From positions 221,371 through 285,370 of the forward strand of contig NZ_JBBGAZ010000003.1 in NCBI RefSeq assembly GCF_037478305.1: a DNA stretch of 64,000 nt, read 5' to 3'. This document shows, piece after piece, positions 8,360 through 16,711 of this stretch. This DNA comes from Cognatishimia coralii (lineage in GTDB: Bacteria; Pseudomonadota; Alphaproteobacteria; Rhodobacterales; Rhodobacteraceae). Both the position numbers and the translations under genes were made by a program. Each line of letters begins with the position of its first letter. Within the stretch, counting starts at the first letter, position 1. The notes below the pieces were generated by a model. That model saw only the letters and a list, made by a program, of their open reading frames with translations. It was not told the DNA's origin and did no database searches.

Positions 8360-8944
8360 CTAAAGGGAGCGCACCCAAAATTGCAGCCGCTTCTCAGTTT
8401 CTTGCAACTGATCAACGTCCTTCCAATTGAATGACGCCTGCACGTCATCCATAGGTCGATACCCCCGACCACGCCAAAACGCATCAAGCGGACGATAGCC
8501 TTTCGGGCGAAGTGGATGATTCTCGGGGCGTTGCACTGCGCAAAAGCAGATGGTTTTGAACCCTAAAGACCGCGCGTGTGCTTCGCGATGGTCAAAGAAC
8601 TTATGCCCCAGCCCATGTCCGCGATATTGTGGCAAAAGGACGGACTCAGCACAGTAAAACATGTGTTCCAGGGCAATATACTGACCTTCGAACGCCGCGC
8701 CAAAATCATCGGAATGATCTTGCATAGGCGTTCCGGTCGACACGCCTACCAAACGCGACCCATCGAAAGCACCCACCACAACAGACTTCGCACTGTCGCG
8801 ATACACACTAAGGTAGTCTCGCTCATAGGCTAGAGAGCCGTCATACAGATAAGGCCAGTCGCGAAAAACCGTGATCCGAAGCTGCGCAATTTCCTCCAAA
8901 GCCGCATCGAATTCAGCGCGATCAAGCACACGAGTGGTCAGCAT
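8360..8944 (-). CDS. GNAT family N-acetyltransferase
   Basis: This 194-residue protein has the GNAT core. AFDGSRLVGVSTGTPM is strand 3-4, SVLLPQYRGHGLGHKFFDHR is motif A with the acetyl-CoA loop Q-x-R-G-H-G-L-G, and AVQRPENHPLRP follows. The start is the ATG preceded by GGAGG at 4 bases spacing rather than an upstream in-frame start 13 codons away. It probably works with the nitrilase-type hydrolase downstream, since such pairs occur as neighbours or fusions in other bacteria; the substrate is unknown. Confidence 0.88.
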   Translation of the reverse strand: MLTTRVLDRAEFDAALEEIAQLRITVFRDWPYLYDGSLAYERDYLSVYRDSAKSVVVGAFDGSRLVGVSTGTPMQDHSDDFGAAFEGQYIALEHMFYCAESVLLPQYRGHGLGHKFFDHREAHARSLGFKTICFCAVQRPENHPLRPKGYRPLDAFWRGRGYRPMDDVQASFNWKDVDQLQETEKRLQFWVRSL

Positions 8945-8967
8945 CAGCCCTCCGATCAAGCAGTGGT

Positions 8968-9417
8968 TCAGGCACTGCCCCATTGCGCTTTGAGCTGCGC
9001 AATGATTTCGTCGCGGGTCTTGCGATAGGCGTCCAGTTTGCTTTCCCGCGTTTCCCCGGTCGAGGTCGGGTCGCTGGTGTCCCAGAACAGAACATCCAAA
9101 TGAAACAGCTTGGTTAGCTCTTTAGCACGCGCATAGCTTGCGGGGCTTAGAGCGATGATCATGTCAAAGCTTGAGAGCTGGTCGCCAAATTGCTCCATCT
9201 CTTCGAATGACCGGGATTGATGACGCGCAAGTTCGACATCAATTTCACGGCAGACCGTGATCGCAAAACCGTCGATCTCAAGATCATTCTTCAAGCCCGC
9301 CGATTGCACATAGGTTTCCATGCCAAACAGCTGCTTCATAATTCCCTCAGCCATCGGCGAGCGGACCGCATTGTGGTCGCAGCAAAACAGAACCGATTGA
9401 GGGAGCTCTTGCGTCAT
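8968..9417 (-). CDS. Low-molecular-weight protein tyrosine phosphatase / arsenate reductase-like protein
   Basis: This 149-residue protein has the LMW phosphatase fold with the P-loop C-x5-R-S as Cys13-DHNAV-Arg19-Ser20, and a WDTSDPTSTG segment near residue 115 containing the general-acid Asp-Pro. It could be a phosphatase or a thioredoxin-coupled ArsC-like arsenate reductase; the C-terminal resolving cysteines of the latter are not evident, so phosphatase is favoured. It sits 3 bases after the UPF0262 gene stop, an arrangement conserved in Rhodobacterales. Confidence 0.85.
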   Translation of the reverse strand: MTQELPQSVLFCCDHNAVRSPMAEGIMKQLFGMETYVQSAGLKNDLEIDGFAITVCREIDVELARHQSRSFEEMEQFGDQLSSFDMIIALSPASYARAKELTKLFHLDVLFWDTSDPTSTGETRESKLDAYRKTRDEIIAQLKAQWGSA

Positions 9418-9420
9418 GCC

Positions 9421-9900
9421 CTAGCCGCCGAAGTGCAACACGCAAATCAAGGTAAACAGGCGGCGGGCCGTGTCATTATCAACATCCGCCTTGTTCTCCA
9501 AACGCTCGGCCAAGATCCGGGCCCCTTCGTTGTGGATGCCGCGGCGCGCCATATCGATGGTTTCGATCTGGCTGGGCGGCATGTTTTTCACAGCATCAAA
9601 ATAGCTTTCGCAGATCTGCCAATAGTCCTTGACCACCTGACGGAACGGCGACAGCGACAGATGGAACTCGGCGGCTTTGTCGCCTCCTTCGGTTTCGATG
9701 TCAAAAACCAGACGTTTGTCGCGAATGGCCAACTCGACCGCATAGGGGCCGTCGGGCACGGTGCGGTCATCGCGGCTTGGCAAGGCAAAGGTGTTGTCTT
9801 CGATCAGATCAAACATGGCGACACGGCGCTCTTGTTCGATTTCCGGCGTGGGCGGAGGCAAGTTGCGATCGTCGATTTCAATACGGCTGATACGGCTCAT
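9421..9900 (-). CDS. UPF0262 family protein
   Basis: This 159-residue conserved protein is restricted mainly to Alphaproteobacteria and has no known function. The family hallmarks SRIEIDDRN at the N-terminus, ERRVAMFDLIEDNTF near residue 24, and MARRGIHNEGARIL then RRLFTLICVLHF at the C-terminus are all visible. It is usually next to hisD and the LMW phosphatase gene. Here the SDR gene is inserted between it and hisD, divergently oriented. Confidence 0.93.
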   Translation of the reverse strand: MSRISRIEIDDRNLPPPTPEIEQERRVAMFDLIEDNTFALPSRDDRTVPDGPYAVELAIRDKRLVFDIETEGGDKAAEFHLSLSPFRQVVKDYWQICESYFDAVKNMPPSQIETIDMARRGIHNEGARILAERLENKADVDNDTARRLFTLICVLHFGG

Positions 9901-10025
9901 AGCGGATATCTACTCTTTTTCTCGCAACAGGCATAGCTTGACGCGAGAGCTCAAGCAATGCTGCATTGCGGCGCAGGTAGTTTTTCGGGCAAGATCACCC
10001 GTGTTACGTAGGGAACGGCAACGAC

Positions 10026-10784
10026 ATGGCAGATTTGGACGTATTTTCTCTGAATGGGCAACGGGCACTGGTGACAGGCAGCAGCTCGGGGCTTGGCTTT
10101 TCGATCGCATCCCTTTTGGCGAAATCGGGCGCCGAGGTTTGGGTCAATGGCCGAAATGCAGGTTCCGTTGCCGAAGCTGTTGCAGAGATTGGAGAGAACG
10201 CGTGTCCCGCTGTATTCGACGTTGCCGATGAAACAGCGCGCGATGCGTTCATGGCGCAGATGGTCGCCGAGGGCGGGCTGGACATTCTGATCAACAACGT
10301 CGGACTTCGTGATCGCCGCACGCTGGACCAATTTACGAAAGACGATATCCAACGGCTGCTTGACGTGGATCTGGTGACGCCGTTTCAACTGGCACAAGCT
10401 GCGGCCAAACAGATGCGGGCCAAAGGCTATGGCCGTATCGTTAACATATCGTCAATTGCGGGTCTCATCGCTCAATCAGGTGACGCGCTTTATACGACGG
10501 CCAAAGGCGGCATCAACGGCATGACCAAGGCACTGGCTGCAGAGCTCGGCCCCCATGGCATCAACGTCAATGCGGTCGCGCCGGGTTTTTTCAAGACCGC
10601 GCCAAATGCCGCTGCAAGCACCGATCCGGCACTCGCGGAAAAATTAAAGGCGGCAAGTGCACTAGGGCGCTGGGGAGAGCCCGAGGAACTCGCACCTGTG
10701 GTTCTGATGCTGGCCTCGCCCGCAGCATCCTATCTGACCGGCCAGATCATTGCGGTCGACGGCGGCTATACCGCCCACTACTAG
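10026..10784 (+). CDS. Short-chain dehydrogenase/reductase (gluconate 5-dehydrogenase-like)
   Basis: This 252-residue classical SDR has the NAD(P) motif TGSSSGLG at 17-24, NNVG near 90 in place of the usual NNAG, Ser142/Ser143, and catalytic Tyr156-x3-Lys160. The C-terminal LTGQIIAVDGGYTAHY is typical. Subgroup features resemble gluconate 5-dehydrogenase-like SDRs, but the substrate is not certain. It is the only plus-strand gene within the minus-strand housekeeping block, so it looks like an insertion into a conserved order. The 125 bases to the divergent UPF0262 gene hold its promoter. Confidence 0.85.
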   Translation: MADLDVFSLNGQRALVTGSSSGLGFSIASLLAKSGAEVWVNGRNAGSVAEAVAEIGENACPAVFDVADETARDAFMAQMVAEGGLDILINNVGLRDRRTLDQFTKDDIQRLLDVDLVTPFQLAQAAAKQMRAKGYGRIVNISSIAGLIAQSGDALYTTAKGGINGMTKALAAELGPHGINVNAVAPGFFKTAPNAAASTDPALAEKLKAASALGRWGEPEELAPVVLMLASPAASYLTGQIIAVDGGYTAHY

Positions 10785-10874
10785 GCCGTACAATTTTATG
10801 CGTTTCATTAACCCTTTGTTAGGGGCTCACAGGCATAACCATAGAGCGGTACAGGCGGGGACGCCGATGGCCGT

Positions 10875-10999
10875 GCCAAGAGGACCTTTGCCAAGATCGG
10901 TTTCAGCCGGATCTAATGGGTAAACAGGGGATGCTCTGGAACGCACGTCGTTGAGCTTGAGGGAGCGAGGCAAAGCAAAGGGCCCGACGTCCTCTTGGC
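10875..10999. ncRNA. Candidate structured RNA between convergent SDR and hisD genes
   Basis: The 228-base gap between two convergent genes holds a long-range pairing. GCCAAGAGGAC (10875-10885) is the perfect complement of GTCCTCTTGGC (10989-10999), and directly inside it CTTTGCC (10886-10892) pairs with GGCAAAG (10969-10975), leaving a one-sided bulge at 10976-10988. Within the closed region lie two hairpins: AGATCGG/CCGGATCT (10894-10914) and GCTC..AACG/CGTT..GAGC (10933-10956). This looks like a stable RNA of about 125 nt. I could not match it to 6S, SRP RNA, tmRNA or RNase P, and the strand is undetermined. Confidence 0.45.
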
Positions 11000-11012
11000 A
11001 AACAATATCCGT

Positions 11013-12314
11013 TTACTTGTTCAACGCATCCAAGCGGGCTGTTACAGACAGGCCATGTGCCTCCAGACTTTCGCTCTGCGCAAGGGTTTCCGCGGCGGGC
11101 CCAATGGCGCGCAAGCCCTCTGGTGTCATCTTGGACAGGGTGGTGCGCTTGAGGAAATCCATCACCGACAAGCCGGAACTAAACCGCGCCGACCTCGCAG
11201 TCGGCAGCACGTGATTTGGCCCACCGACATAGTCTCCGATGGCTTCTGGCGTGAATTGCCCAAGGAAAATCGCACCCGCATGGGTGATCTTTTCGGACAA
11301 GGTATCCGGGTCGGCGACACAAAGCTCTAGGTGCTCGGGCGCAATCCGATCCGACAATTTTGCGGCTGTGTCTAAATCCGGCACGGTGATCACGGCCCCA
11401 AAGTCACGCCAACTTGCGCCTGCAATCGCGCGCCGTTCAAGCGTTTCAAGACGCGCCTCCACCGCATTAGACACCGCCCGACCAAAGGCTGCATCATCCG
11501 TGATCAGGATAGATTGCGCGCTTTCGTCATGCTCTGCCTGACTAAGCAAATCCAGCGCGATCCAATCGGGATTGTTGTCTTTATCTGCAATCACAAGAAT
11601 TTCCGACGGGCCCGCAATCATATCGATCCCGACTTTGCCAAACACACGGCGCTTGGCTGCGGCCACAAAAGCATTGCCCGGCCCTGTGATTTTGTCCACC
11701 GGCGCGATGGTGTCCGTACCATAAGCCAAAGCTGCCACAGCCTGCGCACCGCCGATACGGTAAACCTCATCTACGCCCGCGAGTCGTGCAGCCAGCAGCA
11801 CAAGAGGGTTCGCTTCTCCGTCCGGTGTCGGCACAACAATCGCAAGACGGCCCACGCCCGCCACTTTCGCCGGGATCGCATTCATCAGAACCGAGGACGG
11901 ATAGCTCGCCAATCCCCCCGGCACATAAAGACCCGCCGCCGAAACCGCAGTCCAGCGCCAGCCCAAAGTAGCGCCGCTATCGTCCGTCCAGCTTTCATCC
12001 TGAGGCATTTGACGCGCGTGATAGGCCCGAATGCGTGCAGCCGCCAATTCCAGGGCCGCGCGTTCGTCAGGTGTTACTTGCGCGCAAAGAGCATCGATCT
12101 CTTCCTCAGAAAACCGAAGCGTTTCCGGCGTCAGATCCAAACGATCGAATTTCGAGGTCAGCTCGATGACGGCGGCGTCTCCGCGCGTCTGAACATCGGC
12201 GATAATCCCCGCGACGACCGCGTCAACGTCAGGGCTATCCTCGCGCTTTGCGCTCAGAAGGGCGGTAAAACGGCTTTCGAAATCTGCATCTTGCGCGTTC
12301 AGAAACTGAGGCAT
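11013..12314 (-). CDS. hisD: Histidinol dehydrogenase
   Basis: This 433-residue enzyme performs the last two NAD-linked oxidations of histidine synthesis, L-histidinol to L-histidine. Residues that bind zinc or act in catalysis are all present: Gln259, His262, Glu327, His328, Asp361 and His420. GPSEILVIAD and GGPNHVLPT mark a true HisD rather than the HpsN subtype seen at 2740-4047. The ATG is chosen because AGGAG precedes it at 6 bases; a longer reading would add 16 residues without similarity. DUF2948 and murA lie upstream in the same direction. Confidence 0.96.
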   Translation of the reverse strand: MPQFLNAQDADFESRFTALLSAKREDSPDVDAVVAGIIADVQTRGDAAVIELTSKFDRLDLTPETLRFSEEEIDALCAQVTPDERAALELAAARIRAYHARQMPQDESWTDDSGATLGWRWTAVSAAGLYVPGGLASYPSSVLMNAIPAKVAGVGRLAIVVPTPDGEANPLVLLAARLAGVDEVYRIGGAQAVAALAYGTDTIAPVDKITGPGNAFVAAAKRRVFGKVGIDMIAGPSEILVIADKDNNPDWIALDLLSQAEHDESAQSILITDDAAFGRAVSNAVEARLETLERRAIAGASWRDFGAVITVPDLDTAAKLSDRIAPEHLELCVADPDTLSEKITHAGAIFLGQFTPEAIGDYVGGPNHVLPTARSARFSSGLSVMDFLKRTTLSKMTPEGLRAIGPAAETLAQSESLEAHGLSVTARLDALNK

Positions 12315-12417
12315 CGGGCTCTCCTTTGCGCTGCTCTTAGCGGCAGTGCGCGCAAGGCTCAAGTCACGCGCGGCTATAGGCGTGAATTTGGCGCAGGATC
12401 AGCCAACCCGCGGCACT

Positions 12418-12888
12418 TCACGTCCCGTGATCCGGCGTCTTTTTTGAAGGGGCGAGGTAAGGGCGTGTCACATCTTTCAAGGACACTTCCAGCGCGTCCA
12501 CAGAGAGTCGAATGGCACCGTCACCCGCCAAGGTCAGAGTGAGCTCTTCAGTTGCGTCATCGGTTTCAATCGACAAAAGCGCCAGAATCACATCGGTGTC
12601 TGAACGATCAACGCCCTGACTTGCGACTTTGGTAACATTCTCGATAACAAGGAGGCTTTGCACCCGCTCGACATCTCTCCCACGCGTGCGCGCGTTTTCG
12701 GCGTCTTCCCAGCGGAACCGATTGAGCAAAATCGCAAAGCGGCGCTCTTTGGCGCGCCATGTCATCTCGGTTACGGGGAAAACCGCATCCTGCGTCAAGG
12801 CGGACAGCACCTTGAGGTCTTCGCCATCCAAAGCCCCAAGGTTCAGAGGCACCTCGCGCCCGTCTTCAAACCGTGCGTCTTCGCTCAT
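12418..12888 (-). CDS. DUF2948 family protein
   Basis: This 156-residue cytoplasmic protein of unknown function is conserved in Rhodobacterales between murA and hisD. Family features seen here are LNLGALDGEDLKVLSALTQDAVFPVTEMTW near the N-terminus, RFAILLNRFRWEDAE near residue 50, and GAIRLSVDALEVSLKDVTRPYLAPS at the C-terminus. Its start overlaps the murA stop by 4 bases, so the two are probably translated together. Confidence 0.88.
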   Translation of the reverse strand: MSEDARFEDGREVPLNLGALDGEDLKVLSALTQDAVFPVTEMTWRAKERRFAILLNRFRWEDAENARTRGRDVERVQSLLVIENVTKVASQGVDRSDTDVILALLSIETDDATEELTLTLAGDGAIRLSVDALEVSLKDVTRPYLAPSKKTPDHGT

Positions 12889-14147
12889 ACGCCCTCTACC
12901 CGCTCCACTTTCGCACCAACTGCCGAGAGCTTTTGCACGAGGTTTTCGTACCCGCGGTCCAGATGATAAACACGGTTCACAGTCGTCTGACCTTCGGCCA
13001 CAAGCCCCGCAAGGATCAAAGAGACCGAGGCGCGCAGATCTGTTGCCATCACCGGTGCGCCTTTCATTTTCTCAACTCCGTGCACCGTGGCCGTACCACC
13101 AGAGACCTCGATATTGGCCCCCATCCGGATCAATTCCGGTGCGTGCATAAAGCGGTTTTCAAAGATGGTTTCTTCCAGCACCGACGTGCCCTCGGCAAAG
13201 CACATCATCGCCATGAATTGCGCTTGCAAATCCGTCGGGAAACCCGGGAACGGCGCGGTGGCCACATTGACAGCTTTCAGACGCCCGCCCGGATGGCGCA
13301 CCTTCAAACCCCGGTCTGTCTCGGTGATCTCAAGGCCTGCTTCTTCCATCTTGTCGCAGAATGCCGACAGCAGCTCACGACGCCCGCCAATGCATTCCAC
13401 TTCGCCACCCGCAATACCCGGAGCAGTCATATATGTGCCCAACTCAATTCGGTCGGTGATCACACGATGGGTCGTGCCATGCAAACCGTCTACGCCCCGC
13501 ACAACCATGGTGTCCGTGCCAGCCCCCTCGATGTCTGCGCCCATGGCAATCAGACAATCCGCCAGCGCTTTGGTATCCGGCTCGCGCGCTGCATTCTTGA
13601 TGACGGTCGTGCCCTTGGCCAGAACGGCGGCGCACATGATGTTTTCAGTGGCTCCAACGGAAGGGAAAGGAAACTCAACCTCAGCGCCTTTCAGATCCCC
13701 TACCGCATGAACGTAGCCGTCTTTCAACTCTACCTTTGCGCCAAGCTTTTCCAGGCCGGTCAGGTGGAAATCAACCGCCCGCGCCCCAATGGCACAGCCG
13801 CCGGGCAGTGAGACCACCGCCTCTCCGGTCCGGCCAATCAGAGGCCCGAGCACGTTGAACGACGCACGCAGCTTCCGCACCATATCATAATGCGCCATAT
13901 GTGAGGTCAGTTTGGAGGCGGACAAAGCCAAAGTCCCACCAGAATCCAACCGCCCGATCTCAACACCAAGGCTTTCTAGCAAGGCCGAAAGCGTCGCCAC
14001 ATCAGACAGGCGCGGGACATTGGTCAGGGTCAGTGGTTCTTCGGACAGAATCGACGCACACATAAGTTTAAGGCAGGTGTTCTTGGCCCCTGCGATAGGA
14101 ATTTCTCCCGACAATGGGCCACCACCGGTCACTAGTATTGAATCCAT
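12885..14147 (-). CDS. murA: UDP-N-acetylglucosamine 1-carboxyvinyltransferase
   Basis: MurA catalyses the first committed step of peptidoglycan synthesis in the cytoplasm, transferring enolpyruvate from PEP to UDP-GlcNAc. The 420-residue protein has the full EPSP-synthase-type fold with conserved Lys22-Asn23 (AGAKNT) and catalytic Cys118 in PGGCAIGARAVDFH, so it should be fosfomycin-sensitive at that residue. Length is typical. It lies 5 bases downstream of a small basic protein gene and is followed by DUF2948 and hisD. Confidence 0.97.
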   Translation of the reverse strand: MDSILVTGGGPLSGEIPIAGAKNTCLKLMCASILSEEPLTLTNVPRLSDVATLSALLESLGVEIGRLDSGGTLALSASKLTSHMAHYDMVRKLRASFNVLGPLIGRTGEAVVSLPGGCAIGARAVDFHLTGLEKLGAKVELKDGYVHAVGDLKGAEVEFPFPSVGATENIMCAAVLAKGTTVIKNAAREPDTKALADCLIAMGADIEGAGTDTMVVRGVDGLHGTTHRVITDRIELGTYMTAPGIAGGEVECIGGRRELLSAFCDKMEEAGLEITETDRGLKVRHPGGRLKAVNVATAPFPGFPTDLQAQFMAMMCFAEGTSVLEETIFENRFMHAPELIRMGANIEVSGGTATVHGVEKMKGAPVMATDLRASVSLILAGLVAEGQTTVNRVYHLDRGYENLVQKLSAVGAKVERVEGV

Positions 14148-14152
14148 CTACC

Positions 14153-14317
14153 CTACCCCTCGTTATTTTCTGCTGTTTTTGCTTCATCCATACTGGCCGA
14201 ACGCGCTTTGGCCTGCGCCTTGCGACGGCCCATATTTGCCTTAAGCGCGGCCTTTAGGCGGTCCTCGCGCGTTTGTGCCTTAGCAGCCTTGCCAGATGAG
14301 GTTTTCTTATTGTCCAT
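14153..14317 (-). CDS. Small basic hypothetical protein upstream of murA
   Basis: This 54-residue lysine- and arginine-rich peptide (MDNKKTSSGK start, core REDRLKAALKANMGRRKAQA, acidic tail EAKTAENNEG) ends 5 bases before the murA start. The frame, start codon and close coupling to murA make it credible despite its size. The central part should form an amphipathic helix of the type seen in small nucleic-acid-associated proteins, but I do not recognise a named family. Similar short basic ORFs precede murA in other Rhodobacterales as far as I recall. Confidence 0.7.
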   Translation of the reverse strand: MDNKKTSSGKAAKAQTREDRLKAALKANMGRRKAQAKARSASMDEAKTAENNEG

Positions 14318-14432
14318 GCGCTTTCAATACATGAGGTGAAAAAAACATGCTAGATGCCCTTGCGCGGGTTAGAATTTGAGTCTAATCACCGCGCCACGGT
14401 GACACTCTGACAGCAGATGCACCATGGCTTAG

Positions 14433-14507
14433 GCCGCAGTAGCTCAGTGGTAGAGCGCACCCTTGGTAAGGGTGAGGTCGGGAGTTCAATCCTCCCCTGC
14501 GGCACCA
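14433..14507 (+). tRNA. tRNA-Thr (GGT)
   Basis: A complete cloverleaf is visible: acceptor GCCGCAG/CTGCGGC, TA at 8-9, D-stem GCTC/GAGC, anticodon stem CACCC/GGGTG with loop TTGGTAA (anticodon GGT), T-stem GGGAG/CTCCC around TTCAATC, discriminator A and encoded CCA. It is 75 nt long. It lies between the murA and polyamine operons, opposite in direction to both. Confidence 0.97.
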
Positions 14508-14556
14508 TCCTCCCTCACCACAAAAACGCAAAACGGCGACGTCATTCATCTTGCGC

Positions 14557-14600
14557 GAAATACTCCGGGGTGAAGGCCTGTGGCCGAGGGGCAGAGCCCC
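14557..14600 (+). repeat. GC-rich extragenic repeat, copy 1
   Basis: GAAATACTCCGGGGTGAAGG is followed by GGCC-TGT-GGCC and GGGG-CAGAG-CCCC inverted repeats, directly behind the agmatinase stop. The same pattern, GAAATA then C/G-rich run then GGGGGC..GCCCCC, occurs in the opposite orientation at 16642-16680. Such elements are common between Rhodobacterales genes and may act as transcription terminators or mRNA stabilisers. Confidence 0.5.
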
Positions 14601-15451
14601 TAAGCCGCTATACAGGCTGCCATCAACCGATAGACAATTTGCGCGGCGGTGAAATCCCAAGCGGCATTGCCATCCGGGGCCAGTTCCACGACATCTAGCC
14701 CAACACATCTACGCCCCTTGAGGGCATGCTCTACCAACCTAAGCGATTGATAATACCCAAGCCCTCCGGGCACTGGCGTCCCGGTCGCGGGCATCAAGCT
14801 AGGATCCAGCCCATCAACGTCAAAGCTGACATAGACCAGCTTAGGAAAATCATCTGGCAGATCGACCTCAAAGAGATTGCCAACGACCAACTCCTCGGCA
14901 TCTTTGTAAAAGACACCATTAGCGTCGCGGCTGTCCATTTCCTGCTGACACAGCGCGCGGACCCCGAATTGCGCGAGACAAATGCCCTCTTCGCTCAAGA
15001 GGTGCATGACAGAAGCATGGGAGTGTTTGTTGCCCTGATACGCCACCCGCAAATCAGCATGGGCGTCGATCTGCACCACCCCAACCGGCTGGCCCAGCGC
15101 GCGTGCCACGCCCATCACAGCGCCGAAGCTCAGCGAGTGTTCGCCGCCCAATGTCACGGGAATACGTCCTTCGGCCACGACGCGCGCGGTGCGTGCGGCG
15201 AGGCGCTCCATCACATCTGGCAAATCGCCTGTACAGTCCAGCGGTTCCTGCGTGAAAATACCGGCGGCGCAGGGCTCGCGACCGTTGGTAATGCGCTCGA
15301 GCTCGTTTGACGCCTCGATGATGGCTGCGGGGCCTTTGGCGGTGCCAGATCCGTAGGAAACCGTCCGTTCAAGCGGGACTGGAATGACATGGAAACGTGC
15401 GTCTTCGTTGCGCTCATCAGGTGTCAGTTCGCTGTCGAGAAATACGCTCAT
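14600..15451 (-). CDS. speB: Agmatinase (ureohydrolase family)
   Basis: This 283-residue manganese enzyme should hydrolyse agmatine to putrescine and urea. Metal-binding motifs are in order: GGEHSLSFG near residue 101, IDAHADLR near 127, HSHASVM near 143, and SFDVDGLDPSLMPATGTPVP near 208. The C-terminal GLDVVELAPDGN completes the site. The gene is last in a four-gene minus-strand run, touching the carboxynorspermidine decarboxylase gene at base 15451. With arginine decarboxylase in the same run, the agmatine route to putrescine is the simplest reading. Confidence 0.88.
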   Translation of the reverse strand: MSVFLDSELTPDERNEDARFHVIPVPLERTVSYGSGTAKGPAAIIEASNELERITNGREPCAAGIFTQEPLDCTGDLPDVMERLAARTARVVAEGRIPVTLGGEHSLSFGAVMGVARALGQPVGVVQIDAHADLRVAYQGNKHSHASVMHLLSEEGICLAQFGVRALCQQEMDSRDANGVFYKDAEELVVGNLFEVDLPDDFPKLVYVSFDVDGLDPSLMPATGTPVPGGLGYYQSLRLVEHALKGRRCVGLDVVELAPDGNAAWDFTAAQIVYRLMAACIAA

Positions 15452-16617
15452 CAGAGACGGCCCTTGAAGTCAGAATAGGAAAACTCGCGTATCATACGAA
15501 GATCATCGGTGGTGCTGTTCCACAGTGCAATCGCAGGCAGAGGCACGCCGTTGAATGTATTGGTTTTCACCATCGAATAATGCGCCTGATCCAGAAACGC
15601 GAACCGCTGGCCAATCTTTACCTGAGCCGGCCATGTATAGTCGCCGATGACATCGCCCGCGAGGCAAGAGGGCCCGCCTAGACGATAGGTACTTCCGTCT
15701 TCGACCTCTCCTAGCATGGCGGGGCGATAGGGGGCTTCGATCACGTCGGGCATGTGGCAGGTGGCCGAAATATCCGTGATGGCGATGTCCATGCCGTTGG
15801 TGAACGTATCAAGGATTTCGCCCACCAAGATGCCTGCATCCAAGGCCACGGCCTCTCCGGGCTCGATCATCACGTCGACTTCGTATTTCTGACGGATGTC
15901 TTTCAGGAGATGGATCAAGACGTCGTGATTGTAGTCCGCGCGGGTGATATGATGCCCGCCGCCGAAGTTGATCCATTTCAATTGTTTAAAATACGGGATC
16001 AGCTTGAATTCCACGGACGACCAGACATGCAGCAGAGGATCGACGCCCTGTTCGCAGAGCACATGCATATGCAGCCCGTCGACGCCTTCGAGCACCTCCG
16101 GCGTCAATTGACTGATGGGCGTGCCCAGACGCGAGCAAGGGGCGGCTGGGTCGTATTTGGCGACCTCTCCGACCGAGTATTCAGGATTGATGCGGAGGCC
16201 AACCTGAACGCCTGCCGCGTGGCACTTCGCGAGAAAGCGGTCTTTTTGGCCAGGAGAGTTGAAGATCACATGGTCCGACAGCGCAATGATCTCGTCGATA
16301 TCGCTGTCCTTGTAGCCTGCACAGAATGTCGCGACCTCGCCGCCGTATTCTTCACGGCCCAAGCGCGCCTCATAGATGCCTGACGCACAGGTGCCGTCGA
16401 GGTATTTGCTGACCAAGGGTGCGGTCGAGAACATTGAAAAGGCTTTGAGCGCGGCGAGCACCTTTGCGCCCGAGGCATCTGCCACGTGGCGCAGGACCTT
16501 GAGATTGGCTTCAATCGCGGCCTCGTCCACCACGAAACAGGGGCTCGGCACGCGGCTAAGGTCAAAGTCGCGAAACGCGCCCGGATCGCCGGCTTGGGTG
16601 GTCATCATCTCGGGCAT
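15451..16617 (-). CDS. nspC: Carboxynorspermidine/carboxyspermidine decarboxylase
   Basis: This 388-residue PLP enzyme of the alanine racemase-fold decarboxylase family removes the carboxyl group from carboxyspermidine or carboxynorspermidine, giving spermidine or norspermidine. The PLP lysine lies in KVLAALKAFSMFS. Other family marks are LHMHVLCEQGVDPL, WINFGGGHHITR (PLP-phosphate loop) and IEPGEAVALDAG. The start at 16617 is chosen because GAGG lies 5 bases upstream; the frame extends further without similarity. It works directly after the dehydrogenase encoded upstream. Confidence 0.93.
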   Translation of the reverse strand: MPEMMTTQAGDPGAFRDFDLSRVPSPCFVVDEAAIEANLKVLRHVADASGAKVLAALKAFSMFSTAPLVSKYLDGTCASGIYEARLGREEYGGEVATFCAGYKDSDIDEIIALSDHVIFNSPGQKDRFLAKCHAAGVQVGLRINPEYSVGEVAKYDPAAPCSRLGTPISQLTPEVLEGVDGLHMHVLCEQGVDPLLHVWSSVEFKLIPYFKQLKWINFGGGHHITRADYNHDVLIHLLKDIRQKYEVDVMIEPGEAVALDAGILVGEILDTFTNGMDIAITDISATCHMPDVIEAPYRPAMLGEVEDGSTYRLGGPSCLAGDVIGDYTWPAQVKIGQRFAFLDQAHYSMVKTNTFNGVPLPAIALWNSTTDDLRMIREFSYSDFKGRL

Positions 16618-16641
16618 TTGGGCCTCGTTTCTGGCTTCGCT

Positions 16642-16680
16642 GGGGGCCAGCCCCCAAGACCCCCGGGATATTTCTGGCAA
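16642..16680 (-). repeat. GC-rich extragenic repeat, copy 2
   Basis: On the plus strand GGGGGCCAGCCCCC (16642-16655) is followed by AAGACCCCCGGGATATTTC and GGCAAGA. Reversed, it has the same order as the copy at 14557-14600: GAAATA, a CCCGGGGG run, then a GGGGGC/GCCCCC palindrome. It lies within the 94-base gap inside the polyamine operon, so it is transcribed and could stabilise or terminate part of the mRNA. Confidence 0.5.
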
Positions 16681-16711
16681 GAGAAAATGGAGGCTGGAGG
16701 CTTGGAGGTTT

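Noticed and set aside
10875..10999. 6S RNA or SRP RNA assignment for the structured RNA
   Set aside because: I see neither the long irregular hairpin with central bubble of 6S RNA nor the GGAAG-type SRP loop, so no family name is given.
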